NCBI GenBank assembly: GCA_964539665.1
Contig: CAZIKB010000005.1
Location: forward strand, 1-64,000
DNA: 64,000 bases
DNA from: CAZIKB01 sp964539665
Lineage (GTDB): Bacteria; Zhuqueibacterota; Zhuqueibacteria; Oceanimicrobiales; Oceanimicrobiaceae
Direction: 5' to 3'
A model generated the notes under the pieces. That model made no database searches. It saw nothing but the letters and a program-made list of their open reading frames with translations, and was not told the DNA's origin. Numbering within the stretch: the stretch's first letter is position 1; each line of letters starts with the position of its first letter. Positions 55,311 through 64,000 of this stretch are shown here, piece by piece. A program made the translations under genes and the position numbers.

Positions 55311-57875
55311 ATGAATAATAAACCACCAAAAATAGCAAAATGGCTGCTGGAGAAATTCCTGGTGCAGTACAATGAAACGCCCACACTGGGAGATCTGGAA
55401 GAGGAGTTTGAACTCATCTGCGAGGAATCAGGAGTGAAACGCGCAAAGCGCTGGTACCGGCGGCAGGTGTTCAAATCGATTCCATCCTTAATCAATCATT
55501 CAATTTATTGGAGTTTTGCCATGTTCATGAGTTACATTAAAATTGCATTGCGAACCATTAAAAAGCAGAAGGTCTATACCTTCATCAATTTAGCCGGCTT
55601 GTCCCTGGGACTGGCGTGCTTTATCCTCATCTCATTGTGGGCTCGACATGAGATGAGTTATGATCGATTTCACGTGAAAAAGGATCGGCTTTTCAGGATC
55701 CTGAATGAAATCGACAACGGAAATTTTGGGGCTTCCGTCACCTATGCGCTCGCACCAGAGCTAAAGGCGAAGTATCCCGAGATCGAGGAGTCCTGTCGCG
55801 TCTGGCCGTGGCATCGATCTCTGGTCAAATACCAGGATAAGCGCTTCGACGAGAGTCGAATTTATCTGACGGATCCATCATTCTTCACCATATTTACGTT
55901 TCCGTTTGTTAAAGGAAATCCAGAGACCGCACTGGCTGAAATGAAATCCATTGTTATCACTGAAGAAACGGCTCGTCGCTACTTTGGAAATGAAGATCCC
56001 ATGGGTAAAATACTCTACGTGGCCAGCTATAAAACCGATTTCACGGTTACGGGTGTGGTTAAGAAAATTCCGTCTAATTCGCACCTGCAGTTTGATCTGG
56101 TGGCACGGGTAGAGTATCTCGGCGCGGACCGCATTCAAAGATGGCAGGAATGGGTATCGTATTCTTATGTATTGCTTCAAGACGGAGCCAATCAGCAAGA
56201 GGTGGAAAGTAAGATTGCAGGTATCTATAAAGAGCATCTCGATTTCGAGCCAAATTTCTGGCCGGTTCTGCAACCGCTGACCAGAGTCCATTTGTATGCC
56301 TATGGCCGGCCCGGGCTGGTCAAGCAGGTTGCGATTTTTTCGATTATCGCTGTTTTCATCCTGGTGATTGCCTGCATCAATTTCATGAATCTTAGCACGG
56401 CCCGTTCGACCAGACGCGCTAAAGAAGTCGGTCTGCGAAAAGTAACGGGAGCGCATCGTTTTCAACTCGTTAAACAGTTTCTAGGGGAGTCGCTGCTTCT
56501 GAGCTATTTGGCTCTAATTCTGGCTGTCATCCTGGTGCAATTGGTCTTGCCTGCTTTCAATTCGTTCACAGGTAAGCAGTTGGGTCTCATAAGCGGAACG
56601 GGAAATTTTTTGACATGGTTAATTTTCATCATCGTGCCGCTGACCGGTTTATTTGCAGGCTGCTATCCGGCGTTTCATCTTTCTGCCTATCAGCCGGTAG
56701 ATGTATTGAAGAACAAAATCGGAAAAGCAGCGGGTCGGTTGCCATTCCGCAGTATCCTGGTCGTCTTCCAGTTTTCCATTTCCATCGGTCTCATTATCGC
56801 TACCCTGATCGTATCGAAGCAGCTTCAGTTTATTCGAGACAAAGATTTAGGGCTCGACCGAAATTATGTGGTGACGTTAATGAACAATCCGGATTTGAAC
56901 AGCCGGTTTGATGTGTTTAAGAATGAATTGGAGCGCGAACCGGGTGTTATCCAGGTAACGGCTGCTGCCCAGCGACCGACCGATGTTGGCCAGGCTGTTT
57001 CTCTCGACTGGGAAGGACGCGATCAAGCTAATCGGTTTGGGGCAAAATACACGGTTGTTGACTATGATTTCTTCAAGACGTTCAACATGGAACTGGTCAA
57101 GGGCCGGCCTTTTTCGAAAAAAGTTGTCTCCGACTTCACAGAAGCCTGTATAATCAACGAATCGTTGTGGAAAAGAATCGGCACAGAATCCATTCTGGGG
57201 AAGCAGATCTACTTTAACCATCCTGCATTAGCAGAGTCCGCTCGCTGGGTTCGTGTCATCGGCGTTGTTAAGGATTTTCATTGTGAATCGATGCGCAGGA
57301 CCATACGGCCTTTTCTTTTCCGTATCTATCGGCCCTTTAATCAGTATGTGTTTGTCCGAATCGATCCACAAGATATTTCAGGTGCGCTGGGCCGAATTAA
57401 ACAAACCTTTGAACGTTTTGCTCCAGAATATCCGTTTGGCTTTCAATTCCTTGACGAAGCGTACGAAGATCAGTATCGCACCGAAAGACAGCTTGGCCAA
57501 CTCTTCCAGGTTTTTGGAGCATTTGCCATCTTTATCTCCTGTCTGGGACTCTTCGGCCTGGCCTCGTATACCGCAGAAGTGAAGACTAAAGAGATCGGGA
57601 TTCGAAAAGTATTAGGGGCTTCAGTATCGAGCATCATCCTGCTATTATCAAAACAGTTTACCCGATGGATTCTGCTGGCAAACATCATCGCCTGGCCGAT
57701 TGCCTACCTCCTGATGAGTAACTGGTTGAATGAATTTGCCTATCGCATTCCAATCGGAATGGACATTTTTATCATGTCCGCAATTTTGGCGCTTGCTGTT
57801 GCTATTCTCACTGTGAGTTATCAGGCTATAAAGTCGGCAATAGCGAATCCTGTGGAATCGTTGCGGTATGAATAA
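55311..57875 (+). CDS. Orphan FtsX/MacB-like ABC permease with prefix domain (unit 3, fourth)
   Basis: The protein has 854 residues. The prefix domain is complete (PPKIAKWLLEKFLVQYNETP, GDLEEEFELICEESGVKRAK). The first half carries RAKEVGLRKVTGAHRFQLVK and the second TKEIGIRKVLGASVSSIILL, and the tail is ANPVESLRYE, the only copy with Glu in place of Asp. The first periplasmic domain is shorter than in the sister genes. No clear Shine-Dalgarno precedes the ATG. The gene follows a 396-nt gap with the structured element, so it may begin a new transcript. Confidence 0.92.
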   Translation: MNNKPPKIAKWLLEKFLVQYNETPTLGDLEEEFELICEESGVKRAKRWYRRQVFKSIPSLINHSIYWSFAMFMSYIKIALRTIKKQKVYTFINLAGLSLGLACFILISLWARHEMSYDRFHVKKDRLFRILNEIDNGNFGASVTYALAPELKAKYPEIEESCRVWPWHRSLVKYQDKRFDESRIYLTDPSFFTIFTFPFVKGNPETALAEMKSIVITEETARRYFGNEDPMGKILYVASYKTDFTVTGVVKKIPSNSHLQFDLVARVEYLGADRIQRWQEWVSYSYVLLQDGANQQEVESKIAGIYKEHLDFEPNFWPVLQPLTRVHLYAYGRPGLVKQVAIFSIIAVFILVIACINFMNLSTARSTRRAKEVGLRKVTGAHRFQLVKQFLGESLLLSYLALILAVILVQLVLPAFNSFTGKQLGLISGTGNFLTWLIFIIVPLTGLFAGCYPAFHLSAYQPVDVLKNKIGKAAGRLPFRSILVVFQFSISIGLIIATLIVSKQLQFIRDKDLGLDRNYVVTLMNNPDLNSRFDVFKNELEREPGVIQVTAAAQRPTDVGQAVSLDWEGRDQANRFGAKYTVVDYDFFKTFNMELVKGRPFSKKVVSDFTEACIINESLWKRIGTESILGKQIYFNHPALAESARWVRVIGVVKDFHCESMRRTIRPFLFRIYRPFNQYVFVRIDPQDISGALGRIKQTFERFAPEYPFGFQFLDEAYEDQYRTERQLGQLFQVFGAFAIFISCLGLFGLASYTAEVKTKEIGIRKVLGASVSSIILLLSKQFTRWILLANIIAWPIAYLLMSNWLNEFAYRIPIGMDIFIMSAILALAVAILTVSYQAIKSAIANPVESLRYE

Positions 57876-57896
57876 CGAATATTTGGAGACCGAAAA

Positions 57897-60500
57897 TTGA
57901 AAAAGATTGGTGGTCCGCCTGTATTCGCGAGTTGGATTCTGAATCGTTTTCTTCAGCAGTACAACCAATCCCCAGCACTGGGCGATCTGGAAGAGGAGTT
58001 TGATGTAATCTGCGTAGAATCAGGATTGAAGCGTGCGAGACGCTGGTACCGTTGGCAGGTTTACAAATCACTGCCATCTTTAATAAAACATTCAATTTAC
58101 TGGAGTTTTGCTATGTTTAAAAATTATCTAAAAACCACGATCAGAAACATTATTAAACACAAAGGCTATTCCTTGATTAACATTGTCGGTCTTACTTTAG
58201 GGCTGGCGCTGTTTATCTTAATTGCCAGTTATGTGCAATTTGAATTTAGCTTTGATAAATTCCATAAAAACTATGATCGGATTTACAGAGTCGAAGTTGA
58301 TTTTGATGGCAAGGGCCAATTATTGGCTTTTTCTCACGTTCCTTTAGGTCCGGTCCTGGTAAAGGAATATCCCGAATTTCTCCAGAATGTGCGGATTTTG
58401 AACATGGGTCCAAACCAATTGTTATCCTACAATGAAGATATAAAATTCTATGAAGGACGAGGATGGTGGGCTGAGAATACCTTTTTTGATATCTTCAGCT
58501 ATCGTCTCATTCACGGCGATCCCAAAACCGCCCTCATCGAACCTTTCAGTATTGTGTTATCACAGGATTTAGCTGAGAAGTATTTCCCTGGTGAAAATCC
58601 TTTAGGCAAGATCATAAGATTCAATAATAATTATGACTGCACAGTCACCGGAATCATCGAAAATTGCCCCGAAAATTCTCATATTCAGTATAACTATCTC
58701 ATCTCCTACTCCTCGTACAAGACCATCGTTAACAGCGATTATTTCAACGAATGGCACCGGATTGCTAACTTCAATTATGTTATTCTTTCGGAACAGGCTT
58801 CGCTTTCTGAGATAAATGAAAAGATTCGAGACGTCATCAGGAAGAACTTTCGTGAAGATGTTCCCAGTCATGTCTACCTCAAACCCCTGTCGCAGTTCCA
58901 CTTTCATTCGAATATTTTAGGTGATGTTGGACCGCGGGGTGACTTAAACAAAATTACTATATTCTCAGCAATTGGGCTGTTTATTCTGCTCATCGCCTGT
59001 ATCAATTTCATGAACCTGTCCACAGCCCGTTCCGCTCAACGAGCGAAAGAAGTAGGTTTGCGCAAAGTAGTCGGTGCAAGCCGATTCAACCTGATTCGTC
59101 AGTTCCTGGGTGAGTCGCTGCTGTTTTCATTCACTGCGCTTTTGCTTTCATTCATTTTAGCAGCGCTTTTATTGCCAGAATTCAACAGCATTATCCAGCG
59201 GGCAATGCCAGTGAGTATGCTTGCGAATGGACTCATGATAATCGGAATGGTTGCCATCACCCTGTTTGTGGGTTTGCTCGCCGGCAGCTATCCCGCCCTC
59301 ATTCTTTCAAATTTTCAACCAGTAAACATTCTGAAAACTTCTCACCGTTCATCGAAGAGGCATACCTTCATTCGTAAAACATTGGTTGTGTTTCAGTTCG
59401 TCATTTCTATTTGTCTGATTGTCGGCACACTCATCATTTATCAACAGATGAATTTCATGAAGAACAAGAAGTTGGGATATACTAAAGAAAATATCCTAGT
59501 GACGGAATTCAGGCAAATGGATGCGAAAACGATCAAAAAATACGAAACCATGAAAAACGAACTACTCAAGTACCCAAACATTTCGAACATTTCCATCTCT
59601 CGACATATCCCCAGTTTCAATGGATCTTCTTTTATCGTCCTGGACTGGAAAGGCTCACAAGCAGACGACAAAGCTTATATCAATTTAAACTACGTCGACA
59701 ATAATTATTTAGAAACCTACGGGATTTCCCTGAGCGCAGGCAGGAATTTTTTTGAGAACGAAACTGGCGACAGTACTATCTCCTGTATTATTAATGAAAC
59801 AGCCGCTAAACGTTTTGGATGGGAAATGCCAATTGGGAAGCGCCTGGGAGGAAATATATATGTTGTTGGGATTGTCAGAGACTTTCATTTTGCGTCCCTT
59901 CGAGATGAAATTCAACCTATGCTACTGTATCCTTTAAGGGAGCCCATATCTGGCTCACGTGCACGCAACCAGTTTTCAATCAAGATTTCACCTCAAAATA
60001 TTGATGAGACCTTAAAATTGATCAGGGCAAAATACGAAGCACTTTTTCCACAAGATATATTTGAATACCGCTTTTATGATGAAGACATCGATCGGATGTA
60101 TCGTTCGGAAAAACGAACCGCTAAGACTATCACATATTTCTCAGTCCTTGCCATTTTTATCGCCTGTCTTGGACTGTTTGGATTGGCGTCATTCACAGCC
60201 GAACAGAGGACTAAAGAAATCGGCATTCGAAAAGTAATAGGCGCAACCGTGCCAAATATCATTACCCTGCTTGCAAAGGAATTCACCAGATGGGTGCTGG
60301 TAGCCAACATCATTGCCTGGCCAATTGCCTATTATGCCATGAATAAATGGCTGCAGGAATTTGCCTACCGAACTAATATTGGCATTTGGATTTTTGTAGT
60401 ATCAGCAGTGATGACGCTGATTATTGCATTATTTACAGTGAGCTACCAGGCAATTCGAGCTGCACTGACCAATCCAGTGGATAGTCTCAAATATGAGTAA
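57897..60500 (+). CDS. Orphan FtsX/MacB-like ABC permease with prefix domain (unit 3, fifth)
   Basis: The protein has 867 residues with a TTG start after TTTGGAG. The prefix domain is complete (GDLEEEFDVICVESGLKRAR). FtsX motifs are RAKEVGLRKVVGASRFNLIR and RTKEIGIRKVIGATVPNIIT, and the tail is NPVDSLKYE. It lies 21 nt after the previous permease gene, so the two are probably translated from one mRNA. Confidence 0.92.
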   Translation: MKKIGGPPVFASWILNRFLQQYNQSPALGDLEEEFDVICVESGLKRARRWYRWQVYKSLPSLIKHSIYWSFAMFKNYLKTTIRNIIKHKGYSLINIVGLTLGLALFILIASYVQFEFSFDKFHKNYDRIYRVEVDFDGKGQLLAFSHVPLGPVLVKEYPEFLQNVRILNMGPNQLLSYNEDIKFYEGRGWWAENTFFDIFSYRLIHGDPKTALIEPFSIVLSQDLAEKYFPGENPLGKIIRFNNNYDCTVTGIIENCPENSHIQYNYLISYSSYKTIVNSDYFNEWHRIANFNYVILSEQASLSEINEKIRDVIRKNFREDVPSHVYLKPLSQFHFHSNILGDVGPRGDLNKITIFSAIGLFILLIACINFMNLSTARSAQRAKEVGLRKVVGASRFNLIRQFLGESLLFSFTALLLSFILAALLLPEFNSIIQRAMPVSMLANGLMIIGMVAITLFVGLLAGSYPALILSNFQPVNILKTSHRSSKRHTFIRKTLVVFQFVISICLIVGTLIIYQQMNFMKNKKLGYTKENILVTEFRQMDAKTIKKYETMKNELLKYPNISNISISRHIPSFNGSSFIVLDWKGSQADDKAYINLNYVDNNYLETYGISLSAGRNFFENETGDSTISCIINETAAKRFGWEMPIGKRLGGNIYVVGIVRDFHFASLRDEIQPMLLYPLREPISGSRARNQFSIKISPQNIDETLKLIRAKYEALFPQDIFEYRFYDEDIDRMYRSEKRTAKTITYFSVLAIFIACLGLFGLASFTAEQRTKEIGIRKVIGATVPNIITLLAKEFTRWVLVANIIAWPIAYYAMNKWLQEFAYRTNIGIWIFVVSAVMTLIIALFTVSYQAIRAALTNPVDSLKYE

Positions 60501-60512
60501 GAAATAAATGAC

Positions 60513-60575
60513 TCATTGCTCTATTGTTATATGGTTACTAGCCGACAAGTTAGCAATGAAGCCATGTAACAATAG
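60513..60575. repeat. Interleaved inverted-repeat element after unit 3
   Basis: TCATTGCT (60513-60520) is complementary to AGCAATGA (60552-60559). CTATTGTTATATGG (60521-60534) is complementary at 13 of 14 positions to CCATGTAACAATAG (60562-60575). The two pairings interleave, as in a pseudoknot. The element starts 12 nt after the permease stop and resembles the CATTGCTA/ACATTGTTA-type repeats known from FCB genomes. The rest of the 60501-60761 gap shows nothing more. Confidence 0.55.
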
Positions 60576-60761
60576 AACCATGAAAATTTAAACTTAAAAC
60601 CTCATTTTTTGCCAAATATAAATAGCGGCAAAACCTCGCTGTCAAACCAACCCCAACAAAATAACCCAATCCTAAAATATTGAAACAAATTCCAATCCAT
60701 GACCGTATATTGAGATCTCTTATATGTTTCAATTTGTTAGGAATGGAATCAGGGAGGTCTC

Positions 60762-61088
60762 ATGCAGCTTTTATCCAGAGCCGAAGAGTTTATTTTACTC
60801 ACAATCTGGCAATTACAAGACGATGCTTACTGCGTTCCCATTAGAAGTAAAATATCAGAAATCACTAGTGAAAATTGGTCTTTGGGATCAATTTACATGC
60901 CGCTGGATCGCCTAATTAAAAAGGGATTATTAGTGTCGTATTTGTCTGAATCTACTCCCGAGCGTGGAGGCAGACAAAAACGGATCTACAATCTCACAGA
61001 TGAAGGCAAGAAAGCTTTGGTCAAAGTACGAGAAGTGCAAACAGCATTTTGGGAAGACGTTTCTGATCTTTCGTTCGGGACTCGCTGA
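60762..61088 (+). CDS. PadR family transcriptional regulator (unit 4)
   Basis: The protein has 108 residues with GGGAGG before the ATG. The winged helix is RAEEFILLTIWQLQDDAYCVPI, WSLGSIYMPLDRLIKKGLLVS and a wing PERGGRQKRIYNLTDEGKKAL. Its TGA overlaps the ATG of the following permease by one base (TGATG), giving tight translational coupling. Confidence 0.93.
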   Translation: MQLLSRAEEFILLTIWQLQDDAYCVPIRSKISEITSENWSLGSIYMPLDRLIKKGLLVSYLSESTPERGGRQKRIYNLTDEGKKALVKVREVQTAFWEDVSDLSFGTR

Positions 61089-63697
61089 TGAAAAATCAGA
61101 CCAAACACAATAAACCGCCCCGACTGGCTCAATGGCTATTAAGTCATATCCTTCCTGATGGCGAATGGCAAACTCCGCTCGGAGATTTTGAAGAATTCTA
61201 CAACGATATTTCAGGTGAAAAAGGTGTGTTCAGGGCCTGGCTTTGGTATTGGGGTCAGATTATTAATTTGATGCCTCGAAAACTCATAAATACAATTTAT
61301 TGGAGTGTAGTTATGCTAAAAAATTACATTAAAATCACATTACGCAACCTGCTGAGACACAAAGGCTATTCATCAATTAACATCCTTGGCCTGGCAACCG
61401 GTATTGTCTGCTCTATTTTTATTCTTCTGTATGTGCTGTTTGAATTGAGTTATGACAAATATCACCCGGATGTTGATCGCACTTACCTAATTGCGGTCTC
61501 CAGAAAATCAGAATCTGGCATCGAGCTGGCCGGTTCAAATATGCCGTTGCTTGCGCCTACACTAAAAGAAAAGTTCCCCCAGGTGGAGTCCGCTGCCCGA
61601 TTAAATTCTGGTTGGATTGTACAGGTGAAAGCTGATGATCAAATTTTCAAAGAACAAGGATTGTGGCATGCCAATCCAGAGATCTTTCAGGTTTTCTCCA
61701 TCCCGTTTATTCAGGGAACGCCTGAGTCCGCTCTTGACAGACCAAACACAGCGGTTCTGACGGAACAAATGACCATGAAATACTTTGGGGACAAAAATCC
61801 CATCGGAGAAACCATAAAAGTTGGCAACAGAGATTATGAGATTACCGGCATAATCCAAAATTCTCCGTTAAGTACTGCATTTAAGTATGAAATCATCATG
61901 TCATGGAAGACGGTTGAGAATGATGAATTCAATCAGGGTTGGCATGCCGGCATGCTCGGCACTGCTTGTATCATCAAACTAAAGCCTGAGGCGAATCCCG
62001 AGGAATTCGAAAACCAAATCAGCGCCCTTCTCCATGAATATGCTGGTGAGGATTTGGAAAAGAAGGGTCTCGTTTACAGAAACTTCCTGCACCCGATCCG
62101 GGATATGCACCTTTATTCCCTGTCCGGAGACCGGGTGAAACCATCTGCCAGTCTTATTTATGTGTACATCTTTTCGGCTGCAGGATTACTGGTTTTGCTA
62201 ATCGCCTGCATGAATTTCGTGAACCTTGCTACCGCTCGTTCGGCCAATCGAGCCGGCGAGGTTGGTATGCGCAAAGTAGTTGGCGCCCAGCGGCGACAAA
62301 TTATCTGGCAGTTTATGGGGGAATCCTTTTTTATTTCATTAATTGCAATGACGGTTGCGGTGCTTTTTGTTCTTCTCCTGCTGCCATTTTTTAATGAGGT
62401 TGCCCAGATTCAAATCATGACCGCAAACCTGTTTCAGCCTGGTGTACTTCTCGGTTTACTATCTATTTTAGCATTTGTGGGCGTTACAGCAGGTATTTAT
62501 CCAGCCATTTTCCTTTCAGCTTTCAGGCCTATTTCTATCCTCAGGGGTACACTGAGTGCAGGTTCACGCGGAACGATCATGAGGCGAGTTTTGGTAGTTG
62601 GGCAGTTTGCTATTTCGATTATTCTGGTAATCGCGTCAATTATAGTTTTCCGGCAAATCACATTTATGAAAAACCAGCCGCTCGGTTTTGATAAAGAACA
62701 GAAACTGGTCATAACACTGAAAGGCTGGAGAATGATAACTGATAAATATGAGTTGGTAAAAAATGAATTTCTAAGCCATCCTTCAATAATTAATGCATGC
62801 GCTTCCTCAGGTGTTCCGGGCAGCATGATCAACAGAACCTGGGTGTATCCCGCAGACCAGGAGCGCGATAAAGGTCAAGGATTTCGCAGCCTGCGCTGTG
62901 ACCACGATTTTCTCAAAGTTTATGATGTAGAATTGGTTGCAGGCAGACATTTCCAGAAAGACATCCCAACCGATGTCCACCAGGCTTTTATTATTAACGA
63001 AGCCGGCGTAAAGGCATTTGGCTGGAGTTCGCCGCAAGAAGCGCTTGGTAAAAATCTCTGGGAGCAAAGCTATCCCATTATTGGCGTGACTAAGGATTAT
63101 CACTGGTGGGGACTGCAAAGACCGATTGAACCGATGATTATGCGGGTCGTTCCGTCTCTCCTCAGGTCGATAACTCTGACGGTCAACACCTCTAACCTGA
63201 AAGAGACCCTGTCCTTTGTAGAAAAAAAGTACGCAGAGCTTTTTCCGGGAGATTTGTATGAATATTTCTTTGTGGATAAGAATTTCGAATTGCAATATCA
63301 ATTTGAAGAAAGAATCAGCAGGATATTCCGCATTTTCACCCTATTAGGTTTGTTCATTGCCTGCCTCGGACTAATTGGCCTGGCTTCGTTTGTTGCAGAA
63401 CAGCGGACAAAGGAAATAGGCATTCGAAAAGTGCTTGGCGCTTCGGTCTCCAAAATCGTCTTTTTACTTTCGAAAGAGTTCATTAGATGGGTGCTGGTGG
63501 CCAACGTGATTGCCTGGCCGCTCGCCTATTTAGCCGGACAAAAATGGCTGCAAAATTTTGCTTATCGCATTAACGTGGAATGGTATTCGTTTGTGCTGGC
63601 TGCAGTCTTTGCGCTAATCATTGCGGCGCTCACAGTCAGCTTCCAGGCATTTAAAGCCGCAACCGCCAATCCCGTGGATGCGTTGAAGTATGAGTAA
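61088..63697 (+). CDS. Orphan FtsX/MacB-like ABC permease with prefix domain (unit 4)
   Basis: The protein has 869 residues. The prefix domain is variant (PPRLAQWLLSHILPDGEWQT, GDFEEFYNDISGEKGVFRAW then WYWGQI), closer to the unit 1 form than to unit 3. Both permease halves are complete, with FtsX motifs RAGEVGMRKVVGAQRRQIIW and RTKEIGIRKVLGASVSKIVF and tail ANPVDALKYE. It is translationally coupled to its PadR gene. The 63698-64000 end of the window shows no convincing gene. Confidence 0.92.
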   Translation: MKNQTKHNKPPRLAQWLLSHILPDGEWQTPLGDFEEFYNDISGEKGVFRAWLWYWGQIINLMPRKLINTIYWSVVMLKNYIKITLRNLLRHKGYSSINILGLATGIVCSIFILLYVLFELSYDKYHPDVDRTYLIAVSRKSESGIELAGSNMPLLAPTLKEKFPQVESAARLNSGWIVQVKADDQIFKEQGLWHANPEIFQVFSIPFIQGTPESALDRPNTAVLTEQMTMKYFGDKNPIGETIKVGNRDYEITGIIQNSPLSTAFKYEIIMSWKTVENDEFNQGWHAGMLGTACIIKLKPEANPEEFENQISALLHEYAGEDLEKKGLVYRNFLHPIRDMHLYSLSGDRVKPSASLIYVYIFSAAGLLVLLIACMNFVNLATARSANRAGEVGMRKVVGAQRRQIIWQFMGESFFISLIAMTVAVLFVLLLLPFFNEVAQIQIMTANLFQPGVLLGLLSILAFVGVTAGIYPAIFLSAFRPISILRGTLSAGSRGTIMRRVLVVGQFAISIILVIASIIVFRQITFMKNQPLGFDKEQKLVITLKGWRMITDKYELVKNEFLSHPSIINACASSGVPGSMINRTWVYPADQERDKGQGFRSLRCDHDFLKVYDVELVAGRHFQKDIPTDVHQAFIINEAGVKAFGWSSPQEALGKNLWEQSYPIIGVTKDYHWWGLQRPIEPMIMRVVPSLLRSITLTVNTSNLKETLSFVEKKYAELFPGDLYEYFFVDKNFELQYQFEERISRIFRIFTLLGLFIACLGLIGLASFVAEQRTKEIGIRKVLGASVSKIVFLLSKEFIRWVLVANVIAWPLAYLAGQKWLQNFAYRINVEWYSFVLAAVFALIIAALTVSFQAFKAATANPVDALKYE

Positions 63698-64000
63698 TAT
63701 GAAGATTGTTTGTCGCCGTGCGGGAAATGTTAGCGGATTTTATGGATTGTTGGTGAGAATAATAACTTGGAACTCACTTGCGCTTCCAGATGAAGTCACT
63801 GAGCCTTTGAATCCCTTTAATCCTAGTTGTGTCATCAAAGATAGAAATAGCTTGCGGCAGGCAGTATCCAGTGCAGCCAAAGTTAGGTTTTCTCTTTAAA
63901 AGGTTTTGATAACGTAGTTTTAAGAGGTTACTATGTCTTAGTTATTTGTTACTGAATAAGCGATCTGTAATTGGCTTTATTTTCTGTGCCTCTTTCAGTA

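Noticed and set aside
60550..60732. Minus-strand frame of 60 codons upstream of the last PadR gene
   Set aside because: It overlaps the inverted-repeat element and the likely promoter region of the PadR gene, and no ribosome site was seen.
63690..63899. Open frame of 69 codons after the last permease
   Set aside because: It overlaps the permease stop, has no ribosome site of its own and shows no family resemblance or coding character.
1..64000. CRISPR array, rRNA genes or a complete prophage
   Set aside because: No regularly spaced direct repeats, no rRNA-like sequence and no phage structural genes were seen.

Overview
The window looks like a moderately AT-rich chromosomal segment from a Gram-negative bacterium of the FCB group. 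The Calditrichota/KSB1/Ignavibacteria neighbourhood is the best guess. The reasons are a type IX secretion sorting tail with the NYPNPFNP motif (27087-27743), outer-envelope machinery (MacA-type adaptor, lipoprotein, periplasmic amidase), PAS/SpoIIE phosphatases and a large family of PadR-linked FtsX permeases. Clear Shine-Dalgarno sites (AGGAG/GGAGG) before many genes argue against a typical Bacteroidetes genome. The taxonomic call is inference.

Layout. 0.3-3.4 kb: an FdrA protein and a DUF1116 protein, two of the three subunit types of the AllFGH oxamate carbamoyltransferase. 3.5-7.9 kb (minus): a MacA adaptor, an ATPase and two MacB-type permeases, with a divergent MarR-like regulator at 8.1 kb. 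9-15 kb: an SH3 lipoprotein, a ROK sugar kinase, RNase HI, a ClC channel with CBS and TrkA-C-like domains, a DinB-like protein and a small membrane protein. 15.5-22.4 kb: prolyl oligopeptidase, an SSS symporter, an EamA transporter, an S41 protease and a HAD phosphatase. 22.4-27.7 kb: glycine oxidase (ThiO), a frameshifted HtrA protease, a methyltransferase, a GrdB-like selenoprotein read through an in-frame UGA, and a fragment of a T9SS-secreted protein. 28-34.2 kb: two tandem PAS-PAS-PAS-PP2C proteins (the first frameshifted), a nitrilase and a frameshifted MddA-like methyltransferase.

Two tRNA genes (Lys-UUU, Arg-UCU) with a good promoter and terminator lie at 34.5-34.8 kb. About 4 kb of gene-poor, decayed DNA follows: a tRNA-like fragment, an SpvB/Rhs toxin pseudogene and a transposase fragment.

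38.9-63.7 kb is the most distinctive region. Eight large FtsX/MacB permeases of about 850-900 residues, each with an N-terminal prefix domain, are organised with four PadR regulators into four units. No ABC ATPase is encoded among them. This matches the architecture of the duplicated orphan permeases (ADOPs) described from Acidobacteria. A cell-wall amidase gene sits inside the array. Between two of the permease genes is a 218-nt sequence that can fold into a compact three-way junction.

Short palindromic repeats recur across the window. They include a three-copy 33-nt family beside gene 3' ends and a two-copy double-hairpin element, one copy of which supplies the C-terminus and stop codon of the MacB-like ATPase. 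Several genes carry single frameshifts. Whether these are true decay or assembly errors cannot be decided from the sequence alone.
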